This document shows positions 1 to 11,812 of a stretch of 47,797 bases of DNA, in pieces. The DNA lies in contig NZ_PREX01000020.1 in assembly GCF_009935905.1 (NCBI RefSeq), positions 1 to 47,797 on the forward strand, in the 5' to 3' direction. Both the position numbers and the translations under genes were made by a program. Numbering within the stretch: position 1 is the stretch's first letter; the number at the start of each line of letters is the position of its first letter. Source of the stretch: Alkalibacterium sp. MB6. Lineage in GTDB: Bacteria > Bacillota > Bacilli > Lactobacillales > Carnobacteriaceae_A. The notes beneath the pieces were generated by a model. That model worked only from the letters and a program-made list of their open reading frames with translations. It was not told the DNA's origin and did not search any database.

Positions 1-181
1 TGTGTGGTAACTTTAAGATTAAAGGTCTCGTTTCTTTTTGTCCAATTATATCAAATACCGAGGTTTATTTTACACTAACAATAAGTATGATAACAAGGAA
101 TAAAAGCATCTCACTTGTCTGTGTCTATTGTTTTTATGTATGCTAAACTATAACTAAGGAAAAACGAGAGGATGAGAGCTG

Positions 182-2593
182 TTGGTTAAAAATCGAAAAG
201 ATATATTTAGAATGGATACAAACCCACAAGCACCAGATGAGTCGATAGTTATATGGAAAAATTACCGTTTCACTGTATTAACCTCTGCATTAATTCGTGT
301 CGAGTATAATCCAGAAGGTCATTTCGAAGATGAAGCCACCCAAACCGTACTGAACAGAAACTTTGAAACACCCGAATTTGAGGTTAGAGATACGGATGAG
401 AATATTGAAATTTTGACATCCCATGCCCACTTGATTTTTTATAAGGAAGAAGGCGGTTTCACTAAACACAACCTCCGCATTGAAGCGATTGGGAATTATA
501 GTCTGTATCACAGCACGTGGTATTTTGGTGAAATGCCAGAAACGTTAAAAGGAACGGCTCGTACCTTGGACTTTACAGACGGGGCGATTGAACTTGAAGA
601 AGGCTTAATGAATAAAGACGGTTTTTCTGTATTTGACGACGGAAAATCCATGCGATTAACCCAAGACGGCTGGGTTGAAAAACGGCCGACTGATTTAGTC
701 GACATGTATTATTTTGGTTATGGCCGGGATTATTTAGGAACATTAAGGGCGTATCACAAGTTAACGGGTAAAACGCCACTCCTTCCACGTTATGCTTTAG
801 GAAACTGGTGGAGTCGGTATTACCCTTATTCGCAAGAAGGTTATAAAAAATTAATGATGGAATTTGAGAATAGAGGGATTCCTTTTTCAGTAGCTGTTAT
901 TGATATGGATTGGCATTTAACAGATGTTCCCCCTGAATATGGATCAGGTTGGACCGGTTATACATGGGATAATGATTTATTTCCTGATCCCGAAGAGTTT
1001 TTATCTTGGTTAAAAGATCACGGACTCTGGTCTACTTTAAACCTTCACCCGGCAAACGGTGTACAACCTTATGAAGAAATGTATGAACCGATGGCTAGAG
1101 AATTAGGGGTAAATGTTGAAAACAAAGAATCGATAAACTTTGACATAGCTAACCCCGAATTCCTTGATGCTTACTTTAGGCATTTACACCATCCACACGA
1201 AGACATGGGTGTTGATTTTTGGTGGATTGACTGGCAGCAAGGTGGGATTTCAAAAGTAGAGGGCTTAGATCCGTTATGGATGTTAAACCATTACCACTTT
1301 ATGGATCATGGTCGCGGAGATAATCGCCCACTTATATTTTCACGCTATGCTGGATTAGGATCTCATCGATACCCTATTGGATTCTCTGGAGATACGGCCG
1401 CATCTTGGGCGACGCTTGATTTCCAACCTTACTTTACGTCAACTGCATCCAATGTGGGTTACAGTTGGTGGAGTCATGATATTGGTGGACATATGGGTGG
1501 AGAGAAAGACAGTGAGTTGTTTGTCCGTTGGGTTCAATACGGTGTGTTTTCACCTATTAACCGATTACACAGCCAGGACGGTGAGTTTAACGGTAAAGAA
1601 CCTTGGCGCTACGGTAAGAAAGCAGAAACCATTGTGACGGACTTCATGAGACTGAGACACCGAATGGTTCCTTATCTCTACACAATGAATGTGTTGAATC
1701 ACACAGATGACTTGCCACTCATTCGTCCAATGTACTACCATCACCCGTATCAAGACGAAGCGTACGATGTGCCTAACCAATACTACTTTGGGACGCAAAT
1801 GATCGTTGCTCCGATTACGACGAAGGTAAATGATAACCTGAAGCTGGGTGGCGTAAAAGTGTGGTTGCCAGACGGCTTGTGGATGGATTTCTTTAATGGT
1901 CGCGTGTATGAAGGGAATCGTACGATAGACGTCTATAGACCATTATCGACCATGCCTGTGTTTGTAAAAGCAGGTGGGATGATACCGATGAGTCAAAGTT
2001 ACAGCAACCATGTGAATAACCCTGAAGAGATGGAAATTAAGGTCTTTGCTGGGGCTGACGGAAACTTTACCCTCTATGAAGATGACGGTTTAGGAAAAGG
2101 CATCGAAACGGCATCGACAAAAATGTCTCTTATTTGGAAAGAGGAAAATGATGATTGGGCTATTTTCCAAATTAATCCCCCAGAAGGAAATACGGATGTG
2201 TTGCCTGAAGAGCGTCAATTCAAACTGACTATGATGAATGTGTCAAGCAGTCAAAAACCTGAAGTGTATGTCAATGATGAGTCGGTTGATGTAGAGGTCA
2301 CCAGAAAAGGAAAAGTAATGACCATCACCATACCGAAACACGCCATTGATAGTTCTTATAGGGTTTATTTCAAAGGTGTGAGCATTAAAGGCAATGATAT
2401 GCACGGCGAATTGTTCCGTTTCTTGGATCGTGCTGAGTTATCAACTGATTTAAAAGATAAGATTTACACGACAGTTGTGAAAGGTAAAACCAGTTCAAGA
2501 GTCATTAGTGCATTGTTGGCTCTCGACTTAGAGATGCATTTGCTGGATGCCATTAGTGAAATTGTCTGGGCCAATCCTCAAGAAGTAGATTAA
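182..2593 (+). CDS. GH31 family alpha-glycosidase
   Basis: An 803-residue glycoside hydrolase of family 31, probably a cytoplasmic alpha-glucosidase or alpha-xylosidase that cleaves oligosaccharides taken up by the cell, since no signal peptide is visible. The family nucleophile is D350 in the WWIDWQQG motif, and the acid/base is probably D404 in the FSGDT motif after a SHRYP stretch. The beta-sandwich N-terminal domain, the TIM barrel and the C-terminal sheet domains are all present, and a tail of about 60 residues after the last sheet domain has no domain I recognise. The start is TTG, preceded by a GAGAGG ribosome-binding site; the next ATG, 30 bases on, has no comparable site. It stands alone, with its own terminator. 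The substrate cannot be read from the sequence. Confidence 0.9.
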   Translation: MVKNRKDIFRMDTNPQAPDESIVIWKNYRFTVLTSALIRVEYNPEGHFEDEATQTVLNRNFETPEFEVRDTDENIEILTSHAHLIFYKEEGGFTKHNLRIEAIGNYSLYHSTWYFGEMPETLKGTARTLDFTDGAIELEEGLMNKDGFSVFDDGKSMRLTQDGWVEKRPTDLVDMYYFGYGRDYLGTLRAYHKLTGKTPLLPRYALGNWWSRYYPYSQEGYKKLMMEFENRGIPFSVAVIDMDWHLTDVPPEYGSGWTGYTWDNDLFPDPEEFLSWLKDHGLWSTLNLHPANGVQPYEEMYEPMARELGVNVENKESINFDIANPEFLDAYFRHLHHPHEDMGVDFWWIDWQQGGISKVEGLDPLWMLNHYHFMDHGRGDNRPLIFSRYAGLGSHRYPIGFSGDTAASWATLDFQPYFTSTASNVGYSWWSHDIGGHMGGEKDSELFVRWVQYGVFSPINRLHSQDGEFNGKEPWRYGKKAETIVTDFMRLRHRMVPYLYTMNVLNHTDDLPLIRPMYYHHPYQDEAYDVPNQYYFGTQMIVAPITTKVNDNLKLGGVKVWLPDGLWMDFFNGRVYEGNRTIDVYRPLSTMPVFVKAGGMIPMSQSYSNHVNNPEEMEIKVFAGADGNFTLYEDDGLGKGIETASTKMSLIWKEENDDWAIFQINPPEGNTDVLPEERQFKLTMMNVSSSQKPEVYVNDESVDVEVTRKGKVMTITIPKHAIDSSYRVYFKGVSIKGNDMHGELFRFLDRAELSTDLKDKIYTTVVKGKTSSRVISALLALDLEMHLLDAISEIVWANPQEVD

Positions 2594-2642
2594 GTCACTT
2601 AAATACAAGCCATGCGTTAAAAGATATATTAAAACATAAATG

Positions 2643-2692
2643 AAAAGGAAAGGAAATCGCTTGTTAGAAAGCTGATATTCTTTCCTTTTTTG
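2643..2692 (+). terminator. Rho-independent terminator after the GH31 gene
   Basis: AAAAGGAAAG at 2643-2652 pairs with CTTTCCTTTT at 2680-2689, and the run of T residues continues beyond the stem. The loop is long (27 bases). It separates the GH31 gene from the phosphatase gene. Confidence 0.7.
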
Positions 2693-2778
2693 CGAGTTTC
2701 CATTTAAAATACATGTTACAATATTGATTAGTTTGTAAGTGCGTAAAAGAGAATTTAATTAGAAAGAGAGAGCGGCAT

Positions 2779-3603
2779 ATGACGAAAACAGTATTTTTTG
2801 ATATTGACGGGACATTGGTCAACAAGCATAATCAGATTCCAGAATCTGCCAAACGAGCAATTCAGCAATTAAAAGCAAATGGCATTGTTCCAGTTATTGC
2901 AACAGGACGTTCGCCTCTTTTGATTCATGACATTAGTAAAGAGTTAAGTATTCAAAACATCATCGCCATGAATGGGCAACTCATTATGTATGAAGGGGAT
3001 ATTATTTTTGATAATCCTATAAAAAAAGAAACCGTTGATAGATTGGTGAGTCAAGCAGCTGAGCGGGAAAACGGCATTATTTTATGTGGCAGTGAAGATA
3101 TTTTCAGTAACAGCATCGTCTCTTTAGCTAAAAGAAGCTCAGTGTGGACGGCCTTAAAGACTCTTGGGAAATTAATTCCTGGTAAGTATCAACTGTCATT
3201 ATTTAAACGAGCTATAAAAAGACCACCCAATCCTAAAGAATATGAAGGAAAAGCTATTTATCAAGTTATCTTGGAAACGTCTATGGAAGAAGAGGAGCAA
3301 TACCGAGCGGACTTTCAAGACTTGCATTTTGCACGGTCCAATCTGTATACAGTGGATATCATCAGCGCAGGCATGTCAAAAGCGGTCGGCATCGAGAAGT
3401 TTTTAGAAAAAACGGGTGCTAAAAAAGAAGACACCTATGCTTTTGGAGATAGCCCGAACGATTTTGAAATGCTTAAGTATGTGCATACTGGCGTAGCCAT
3501 GGGTAATGGATGGGATGAAATTAAAGACATAGCGGATCACGTGACAGCCAGAGTAGATGACGATGGCATTGAAAAAGCATTAAAACATTTTGGTTTAATT
3601 TAA
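2779..3603 (+). CDS. Cof-type HAD-IIB family phosphatase
   Basis: A 274-residue haloacid dehalogenase-type hydrolase of the Cof/YidA class. It is expected to hydrolyse phosphorylated sugars or cofactors in the cytoplasm with Mg2+ and an aspartyl-phosphate intermediate. Motif I is FDIDGTL at residues 7-13, with the nucleophile and the acid/base as its two Asp residues. Motif II is the ATGR segment near residue 43, and motif IV is GDSPNDFEML near residue 223. The size and the C2B-type cap between motifs II and III fit HAD-IIB. A GAAAGAGAG site precedes the ATG. The specific substrate is not predictable; paralogues of this family are numerous in Lactobacillales. Confidence 0.88.
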   Translation: MTKTVFFDIDGTLVNKHNQIPESAKRAIQQLKANGIVPVIATGRSPLLIHDISKELSIQNIIAMNGQLIMYEGDIIFDNPIKKETVDRLVSQAAERENGIILCGSEDIFSNSIVSLAKRSSVWTALKTLGKLIPGKYQLSLFKRAIKRPPNPKEYEGKAIYQVILETSMEEEEQYRADFQDLHFARSNLYTVDIISAGMSKAVGIEKFLEKTGAKKEDTYAFGDSPNDFEMLKYVHTGVAMGNGWDEIKDIADHVTARVDDDGIEKALKHFGLI

Positions 3604-3642
3604 GTCTAGGTTCATACCGAACTTTTTACTGGGCAAAAGCTA

Positions 3643-3651
3643 TGCTATACT
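3643..3651 (+). promoter_or_regulatory. Extended -10 promoter for metG
   Basis: TGC followed by TATACT forms an extended -10 element about 66 bases before the metG start. The region 17-18 bases upstream is T-rich but a poor -35, as is usual when an extended -10 is present. The leader is too short for a T-box. Confidence 0.5.
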
Positions 3652-3702
3652 GGTAAAGATAAGCTGCTAAATTTTATAAAGAAAAATATTGAAGCATTGT
3701 AA

Positions 3703-5772
<2,070 letters not shown>

Positions 5773-5780
5773 TAAAAAAG

Positions 5781-5826
5781 TATTCCAGTGAAGAGGCTGA
5801 CAGGCTTCTTTATTGGAATCTTTATT
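5781..5826 (+). terminator. Probable terminator after metG
   Basis: ATTCCA at 5782-5787 pairs with TGGAAT at 5814-5819, and AAGAGG inside pairs with CTTCTT. The following CTTTATTAT is a weak T tract, so it may only attenuate read-through into tatD. Confidence 0.5.
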
Positions 5827-5878
5827 ATGACAAGCTAGACTAGAAGTGACATGACGAACACAATAAAGGAGAAATAGG

Positions 5879-6661
5879 ATGCTTTTTGATACGCATACAC
5901 ATATAAATGTTGACCAGTTTGAAGGAGAAGAAGAAGCTGTTATTCAGCGTGCTGCTGATCATTTGGTAACTAAAATGGCAGTGGTAGGATTTGATACAAA
6001 AACCATTCAAAAGTCAATGGAGTTGAGTCACCGACACGAGGGTATTTATTCCATTATTGGTTGGCATCCAACTGAGGCAGCTACTTATACAGAAGAAATA
6101 GAGCGTGTGTTAATCGAACAGCTCCAAGATTCTAAAGTAGTGGCTATGGGTGAAATGGGATTGGACTATTACTGGGACACCTCTCCAGCGTCCGTGCAAA
6201 AAGATGTCTTCCGTAGGCAAATACGTGTGGCTAAAGAATTAGGTTTACCCATTAGTATCCATAATAGAGAAGCCACTGAAGATACCTATGAAGTCCTCAA
6301 AGAAGAACATGCCGGTGACACAGGTGGGATTATGCATAGTTTTAACTTGGACACCTATTGGATGGAAAAATTTCTAGATATTGGGATGCATATTTCTTTA
6401 AGTGGTGTGGTCACTTTTAAAAATGCACCAGAAGTCAAAGAAGTGGCGAAATCCGTTCCTTTTGATAAGCTACTTGTTGAAACCGATGCACCCTATTTGT
6501 CTCCCATGCCGTATAGAGGCAGACGAAACGAGCCTGCTTACGTCAAATATATTGCAGAAGAAATCGCTAAGCAGCGCGACCTAGCTTTGGAAGAAGTGGC
6601 TCGCCAAACGACAAACAATGCACTGAAACTCTTTCAAATTGAAGAACGTGGGAGTCGCTAA
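5879..6661 (+). CDS. tatD: TatD family metal-dependent hydrolase
   Basis: A 260-residue TIM-barrel hydrolase of the TatD family (YabD in Bacillus), a Mg2+-dependent 3'-5' DNA exonuclease implicated in DNA repair. All metal ligands of the family are visible: HTH near residue 6 (HxH), the Glu in GEMGLDYY near residue 96, the His in SIHNRE, the His in IMHSF and the Asp in VETDAPYL. The ATG follows AAAGGAGAAAT. Its stop codon is immediately followed by the GTG of rnmV, so the two are translationally coupled. The family name comes from a supposed role in Tat export that has not held up. Confidence 0.93.
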   Translation: MLFDTHTHINVDQFEGEEEAVIQRAADHLVTKMAVVGFDTKTIQKSMELSHRHEGIYSIIGWHPTEAATYTEEIERVLIEQLQDSKVVAMGEMGLDYYWDTSPASVQKDVFRRQIRVAKELGLPISIHNREATEDTYEVLKEEHAGDTGGIMHSFNLDTYWMEKFLDIGMHISLSGVVTFKNAPEVKEVAKSVPFDKLLVETDAPYLSPMPYRGRRNEPAYVKYIAEEIAKQRDLALEEVARQTTNNALKLFQIEERGSR

Positions 6662-8132
<1,471 letters not shown>

Positions 8133-8139
8133 AAAACAA

Positions 8140-8405
8140 AATTGAATAACCGAATACCCGAATACCCTGGGAGAGTTCTTGGTGGCCGATGTGCCATGAG
8201 TAGTCCTGAAAGTGGCGAATAAGCCTTATCCCTATCAGAAAAGTGAAAGCAATTCTGACGTGACCTGAACTGGATCATACCAGCGGAGGGAGTGGGTTAA
8301 GCAGTGTGGAGATGACTCTCTCTTAAGGTATGGAGCAGTCTCGTTTGTTTACTGACTTTACAGCACTTTATCTGTTGATTTAATTGACGGATAAAGTGCT
8401 TTTTT
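8140..8405 (+). ncRNA. Structured noncoding RNA, candidate 6S RNA
   Basis: No ORF fits this stretch, but it has clear RNA structure. GAGAG at 8171-8175 pairs with CTCTC near 8317-8321, and UACC just outside pairs with GGUA at 8327-8330, closing a domain of about 165 bases. An apical hairpin is formed by TCAGAA and TTCTGA around 8235-8258. A strong terminator ends the unit at 8405, and a promoter-like pair precedes it. One long rod with an apical hairpin and a region resembling the GUCCUGA part of 6S RNA (8203-8209) makes ssrS the best guess, but this is from memory of the family and not an alignment. A leftover riboswitch seems less likely because no gene follows. Confidence 0.5.
8362..8405 (+). 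terminator. Strong terminator of the structured RNA
   Basis: AGCACTTTATC at 8362-8372 pairs perfectly with GATAAAGTGCT at 8390-8400, followed by five T residues. It is the last element before the repeat that begins the island. Confidence 0.85.
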
Positions 8406-8414
8406 AATTGTTGG

Positions 8415-8585
8415 GACAACGTGTTGAGCCCCCTCAACTCCATAATAGCTTTACTAAGGTTACCTATCAGCTTCTAAAGGCTGGTAGGAAGCCTTTTTTA
8501 ATTTCTAAACTTTGCTTACAAATGCTATATACCATTACTACTGGAAAAAGGGTAATGGTTTTTATTTTATTTCAGATATTATTAT
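8415..8585 (+). repeat. Intergenic repeat, copy 1 left part
   Basis: This stretch matches the layout of 34311-34490. A small hairpin GTTGAG-CCCC-CTCAAC (8423-8438) is followed by CTCCAT, then a terminator-like hairpin (8456-8500) and a second one in which ACCATTAC (8531-8538) pairs with GTAATGGT (8552-8559) ahead of TTTTTATTTT. The hairpin stems differ in sequence between copies while the arrangement is kept. The copy is interrupted by the IS256-like element, and its continuation lies at 9733. A short open frame across it (8408-8590) is not a gene. Confidence 0.6.
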
Positions 8586-8646
8586 CCTGATTTTTAGTCA
8601 AGTCCATAATCCTGTGTAAAATACTATACAATGTTTTACAGGTCTC

Positions 8647-9012
8647 TCATTGATCAAACTTAATATATTTTCTTGTAGAACTAAGCCATTCATCATGAAG
8701 GTCCATAAGGACAGCACCAATTAATCGATTGGCGGACGATCGGTTGGGAAAAATCCTGATAATCTTTTCTCTTCTGCGGACTTCCTGGTTCAGTCGTTCA
8801 AGAAGGTTGGTGCTTTTTAGCCGATTGTGGCTACTTCCGATAACCGTGTATTGAAAGGCATCTTCAAAGCCATTATCTAATGTTTCGCAGGCTTTTGTAT
8901 ATTTAGACTGGTAGATATATTCACCGACTAAGGCATTCTTAGCTGTTCGAGCGAGTTCAATATCCGTAAACTTAAAAATCGTTTTTACTGCTTCTCTAAA
9001 CGATTTTGAATT
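8647..9012 (-). pseudogene. IS256-family transposase, C-terminal fragment
   Basis: Reading the minus strand gives about 120 codons ending at a TGA at 8649-8647. They include HNRLKSTNLLERLNQEVRRR followed by a KIIRIFPNRSSANRLIGAVL segment, the strongly conserved C-terminal region of IS256-type (Mutator-like) transposases with the last catalytic Glu area. The frame is lost at about 9012, where reverse-transcriptase sequence on the other strand begins. The N-terminal half with the first two catalytic Asp residues is missing, so it cannot be active. Confidence 0.8.
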
Positions 9013-9035
9013 CTTTTTTGGGCGGGTCAGCGATT

Positions 9036-9425
9036 GTCCGGAAATTGAAGGACAGTACCTATCAACCGCAGCCGGTTAAACGGGTAGAAATACCCAAAGC
9101 AAACGGCGGTGTCCGTCGTTTAGGAATACCGACTGTCAGGGATCGTGTTGTCCAACAAGCGATTTTACAGGTCATTGACCCGATTATTGACCCACATTTC
9201 TCGGAATACAGTTATGGCTTCCGTAAAGGCCGGAACGCGCATCAAGCAATCGAGCACGTGATTGGCTACTATGAAGAAGGCTATCGAGTGGTGGTAGATT
9301 GTGATTTGAAGAATTATTTCGACACTATCAATCATCAGATTTTAAGAAATAATCTCGAATACTATATTCATGACAAAGTGATATTAAGAATTATCTGGAA
9401 CTTTTTGAAGTCCGGTCTGCTTTGG
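9036..9425 (+). pseudogene. Group II intron reverse transcriptase fragment
   Basis: About 125 codons match the RT0-RT4 region of a class C group II intron protein: [47 protein letters not shown] and [13 protein letters not shown] are all clear. The DCDLKNYFD piece carries the first catalytic Asp residues, but the YADD box, maturase domain and N terminus are absent. It resembles the intact protein at 28943-30331 but is not a copy of it. No intron RNA ends are visible. It lies inside the IS256 remnant, on the opposite strand to the transposase. Confidence 0.8.
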
Positions 9426-9732
9426 TACCGGACTCCTGAATTTTTCCCATTTCCGTCCATACTTGGTCAAGAACTGTTCTTTATCCGTCTCTCTTAAAGA
9501 TCTCCATAATTCGGGCAGTACATCGTCGAGCTGATGAATGATGGATTGGCATCGTCCATTTCATTCAGGCTCTCCATGTCACGTTTTTATCTTTTAATGG
9601 TTCCTTCTCCGTAAGTGTGTCACATTTTTTTGAGCGCAATTCCATGCAGTTTCACTTCTTTCTTAGACCAGTCCACCATTGTTTCCAGAGGAATAAATCC
9701 ATAGTATTTTACACAAGGTTATGGGCTTGACT

Positions 9733-9835
9733 GAACTTGTAAAAGAAGCCCTCTAAAACAATTAAAATAAAACTTAGTGAGATTAATAAACGATTTAAAG
9801 ACGATCTAACGAATAATTACTCTGTTTTTAATTTC
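9733..9835 (+). repeat. Intergenic repeat, copy 1 right part
   Basis: Starts with GAACTTGTAAAAGAAG and runs to about ACGAATAATTACTCTG. It aligns with 34541-34613 and so continues the copy that begins at 8415. The tail found in the other copies (CTTGCTTTCGAATTGAAATGC type) is not recognisable here. Confidence 0.55.
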
Positions 9836-9936
9836 TAGGACGGTCTACTTCTTTATTGTAGAACCGCTTCTCAACTATTGAAAAAATGGTAAACAGACAT
9901 AAGTCTTTACTTGTAATTAATAAAAAATCGAAATGT

Positions 9937-9994
9937 TTGACAATGTAGATAGACAGCCATAAACTAAGAACATAGTCTATATCTACATCTGTAG
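9937..9994 (+). promoter_or_regulatory. Copper-responsive promoter with CopY box
   Basis: TTGACA at 9937-9942, an 18-base spacer and TAAACT at 9961-9966. A perfect CopY operator, TACATCTGTA (TACAnnTGTA), sits at 9985-9994, about 15 bases past the predicted start. The nearest downstream genes are a 40-codon ORF and the DUF305 gene. Repression by the CopY encoded in the island is inferred from the operator. Confidence 0.7.
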
Positions 9995-10021
9995 ATGAAA
10001 CTTATTATTGGAGGAGATAAA

Positions 10022-10144
10022 TTGCTGAGTCAATTGAAGTTAAACTGTAACAACGAATATTTATATGGTGGATTATCAGCCAACAGATGGGAGGAGGTCG
10101 CTCTTTATCATAAATGGTTTGTTGAAGAGGAATTAGTTCAATAA
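10022..10144 (+). CDS. Small 40-residue protein of unknown function
   Basis: A TTG-started ORF of 40 codons whose start follows GGAGGAG at ideal spacing, directly behind a promoter with a CopY box. The product has one Cys and no membrane segment; its C-terminal half is rich in aromatic and acidic residues (RWEEVALYHKWFVEEELVQ). I recognise no family. It could be a copper-induced small protein or a leader peptide for the DUF305 gene 80 bases downstream. Coding is inferred from the ribosome-binding site and the absence of stops, not from a known homologue. Confidence 0.45.
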   Translation: MLSQLKLNCNNEYLYGGLSANRWEEVALYHKWFVEEELVQ

Positions 10145-10223
10145 TCACGATTGGTACATTAAAATACTTGTCGATTTTAAAATTTTTTAATAATAAAAAA
10201 TTACTAAGAAAGGAAGTTTAACT

Positions 10224-10694
10224 GTGAATAAATATATACGTTTCGGATTAATGATTTTAACTTCTACTGTTGTGATGTACTTTCTAATGTTTGTGAATGT
10301 TAATGAATTTGCACATATTTACTTTAGTCAAACCCGTGTTTATATGGCTATTCTAATGGGGGCTGTCATGGCAATAATTATGATGGGTTTTATGTGGAAA
10401 ATGTATGATAATAAAAAATTAAACGCCGTTATAATGGGGCTTTCAGTCTTACTCGTGTTGGGATCGTTTGGGCTTATTCAAAACCAAGTTGGCGTAGACG
10501 ATACTGCTTGGATGAGAGCCATGATTCCACACCACTCTACCGCTATTATGACTAGTGAAAATGCCAATCTCACAGATTCACGAGCACAGCAATTAAGCGA
10601 AGAAATTATACAAGCACAAGAAGAAGAAATTGCTGAAATGGAACAATTGATAGAAGACATAGAGGAAAATGGGAAGCAAACTCTAGATGATTAA
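10224..10694 (+). CDS. DUF305 domain membrane protein
   Basis: A 156-residue protein with three N-terminal membrane segments (roughly residues 5-25, 37-58 and 68-88). They are followed by a ferritin-like DUF305 helix pair with the hallmark MIPHHSTAIMTSE near residue 98. The His pair and Met residues of this family are thought to bind metal, and DUF305 genes are common in copper and silver resistance loci. The C terminus is acidic, with a short coiled coil. The start is GTG behind AAAGGAAG. It probably lies on the transcript from the CopY-box promoter. Function beyond metal association is not established. Confidence 0.8.
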   Translation: MNKYIRFGLMILTSTVVMYFLMFVNVNEFAHIYFSQTRVYMAILMGAVMAIIMMGFMWKMYDNKKLNAVIMGLSVLLVLGSFGLIQNQVGVDDTAWMRAMIPHHSTAIMTSENANLTDSRAQQLSEEIIQAQEEEIAEMEQLIEDIEENGKQTLDD

Positions 10695-10786
10695 ACAGCA
10701 TAGATTGTCATACTAATCTAAACTGATTTCTGCGGTGGGAACGTAAAAGAATGTTCAAGTTACTATTAACCGACCCATTTTTATAA

Positions 10787-10815
10787 TTGAATTTATAAAA
10801 GAATTATGTTAGTAT
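10787..10815 (+). promoter_or_regulatory. Probable promoter of the ydhK-like gene
   Basis: TTGAAT at 10787-10792, a 17-base spacer and TAGTAT at 10810-10815, 49 bases before the start codon. I see no CopY box here, so this gene may be transcribed independently of CopY. Confidence 0.5.
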
Positions 10816-10863
10816 GAACTTTAAATTTAGAGCTTTATTTTTTAAAATTCAGGAGGAAAAAAA

Positions 10864-11454
10864 ATGAAACAGAATAAAAAATGGATAGGAACTATTTTAC
10901 TGTCATCTGCCTTATTACTTGGAGCATGTGGCAGTGACGAGATAAATGAATCTACTGGAACAGATACAAATCAAACGACAACCGAAGAAACATCTTCAGA
11001 AAGTGGTGATCACGGTGGCATGGTGCACGATGAATCTGGTGAAATCCCAGCAGGTTTGGAAGAAGCTGAAAATCCTACCTACAACGTGGGGGAGACGGCA
11101 ACAATCACAGACGGGCACATGGAAGGCATGGAGGGGGCAGAAGCCACGATTGTGGGCGCTTTTGACACTGTAGCCTACGAGGTATCCTATGATCCTACGA
11201 ATGGCGGCCCGCGCGAAGAGAATCACAAATGGGTAATTCACGAGGAGATTGCGGATGCAGGAGAGGAACCTTTCGAACCAGGAGACGAGGTAACCTTGGA
11301 AGCCAACCACACGGAAGGCATGGAAGGCGCAACGGCTACGATTGACGATGCTAAAAGCACCACAGTATACATGATTGACTACCAGCCAACCACGGGTGGA
11401 GAGGAAGTCAAGAACCATAAATGGGTAACCGACTCGGAGCTTTCTGCTGAGTAA
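10864..11454 (+). CDS. YdhK/CopL-like lipoprotein with two DUF1541 domains
   Basis: A 196-residue lipoprotein. The signal peptide ends in the lipobox LLLGACG, so Cys21 would be lipidated by Lgt and the protein anchored outside the membrane. After an acidic, Ser/Thr-rich linker come two DUF1541 repeats (about residues 74-130 and 135-194), each with an EGMEGA motif and an NHKWV motif. DUF1541 lipoproteins such as YdhK, and to my knowledge staphylococcal CopL, bind copper at the cell surface. The island carries its own Lgt and Lit enzymes that could act on this protein. A clean AGGAGG precedes the ATG and a strong terminator follows. Confidence 0.88.
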   Translation: MKQNKKWIGTILLSSALLLGACGSDEINESTGTDTNQTTTEETSSESGDHGGMVHDESGEIPAGLEEAENPTYNVGETATITDGHMEGMEGAEATIVGAFDTVAYEVSYDPTNGGPREENHKWVIHEEIADAGEEPFEPGDEVTLEANHTEGMEGATATIDDAKSTTVYMIDYQPTTGGEEVKNHKWVTDSELSAE

Positions 11455-11485
11455 GAAACAGGGATGTATCTAAAAAAGAATATTG

Positions 11486-11526
11486 GAAGAGCAGCCGAGA
11501 GGAATTCTCAGCTGCTCTTCTTTTTA
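11486..11526 (+). terminator. Terminator after the YdhK-like gene
   Basis: GAAGAGCAGC at 11486-11495 pairs with GCTGCTCTTC at 11511-11520, extended inside by GAGAG and TCTC, with a following TTTTT. Confidence 0.85.
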
Positions 11527-11725
11527 ATTTTCCAAAAAGAACTATTGACGTGATTTGTTTACCTGAATAGGCTGCGAGCATACAAAGGAATACAATCGTA
11601 AACTAACGTAAGATTTAGATTCGACCTATCGAATTGGGCTTTCGATGAAACAAATTCTAAATTTATGATAAAGAATGTCTTTGAAGAACAACGAATTTTT
11701 TGTTCTTAACTAAGGATTAAATAGC

Positions 11726-11781
11726 TTGACAATTATAGTTTATAACTGTAATCTATAATCGTTAAGCAGATTACAGTTGTA
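11726..11781 (+). promoter_or_regulatory. GAPDH promoter with two CopY-type boxes
   Basis: TTGACA at 11726-11731, a 17-base spacer and TAATCT at 11749-11754. One near-match box, TATAACTGTA (11741-11750), overlaps the spacer and -10, and a perfect box, TACAGTTGTA (11772-11781), lies just past the predicted start. The same two-box layout is seen at the copY promoter. This places a glycolytic gene under apparent copper control. Confidence 0.72.
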
Positions 11782-11812
11782 ATCAAAATAAAAAAAGAAG
11801 GAATGAGATTAA

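Larger units (their letters stand above)
8596..9732. mobile_element. Decayed IS256-family insertion sequence
   Basis: Imperfect terminal inverted repeats of about 32 bases lie at 8596-8627 and 9701-9732; both read inward as AGTCAAG, then YCCATAA, then GTGTAAAATACTAT. That arrangement (GTCC..., GTGTAAAA) is typical of IS256. The element is about 1.14 kb, shorter than the usual 1.3 kb. Only the C-terminal part of the transposase is recognisable, and a piece of group II intron reverse transcriptase occupies the middle. No clear target duplication is seen. It splits a copy of the intergenic repeat. Confidence 0.75.

Noticed and set aside
8415..8445. GTTGAGCCCCCTCAACTCCA read as a tRNA or tmRNA 3' end (integration site)
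   Set aside because: The T-arm consensus and the acceptor partner are missing, and the hairpin does not fit a T stem-loop.
8408..8590. A 60-codon ORF between the structured RNA and the IS256 remnant
   Set aside because: It runs through two terminator-like hairpins of a noncoding repeat, and the other copy of the repeat does not keep the frame.
8587..9741. A target-site duplication flanking the IS256-like element
   Set aside because: The 8-9 bases on either side (CTGATTTTT on the left, GAACTTGTA on the right) do not match.
9937..9948. A second CopY box overlapping the -35 of the small-ORF promoter
   Set aside because: GACAATGTAG has the right halves but only one base between them where the operator needs two.
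10996..11418. A 140-codon open frame opposite the YdhK-like gene
   Set aside because: The sense strand encodes a lipoprotein with lipobox and two DUF1541 repeats; the reverse frame has no start signal and no recognisable domain.
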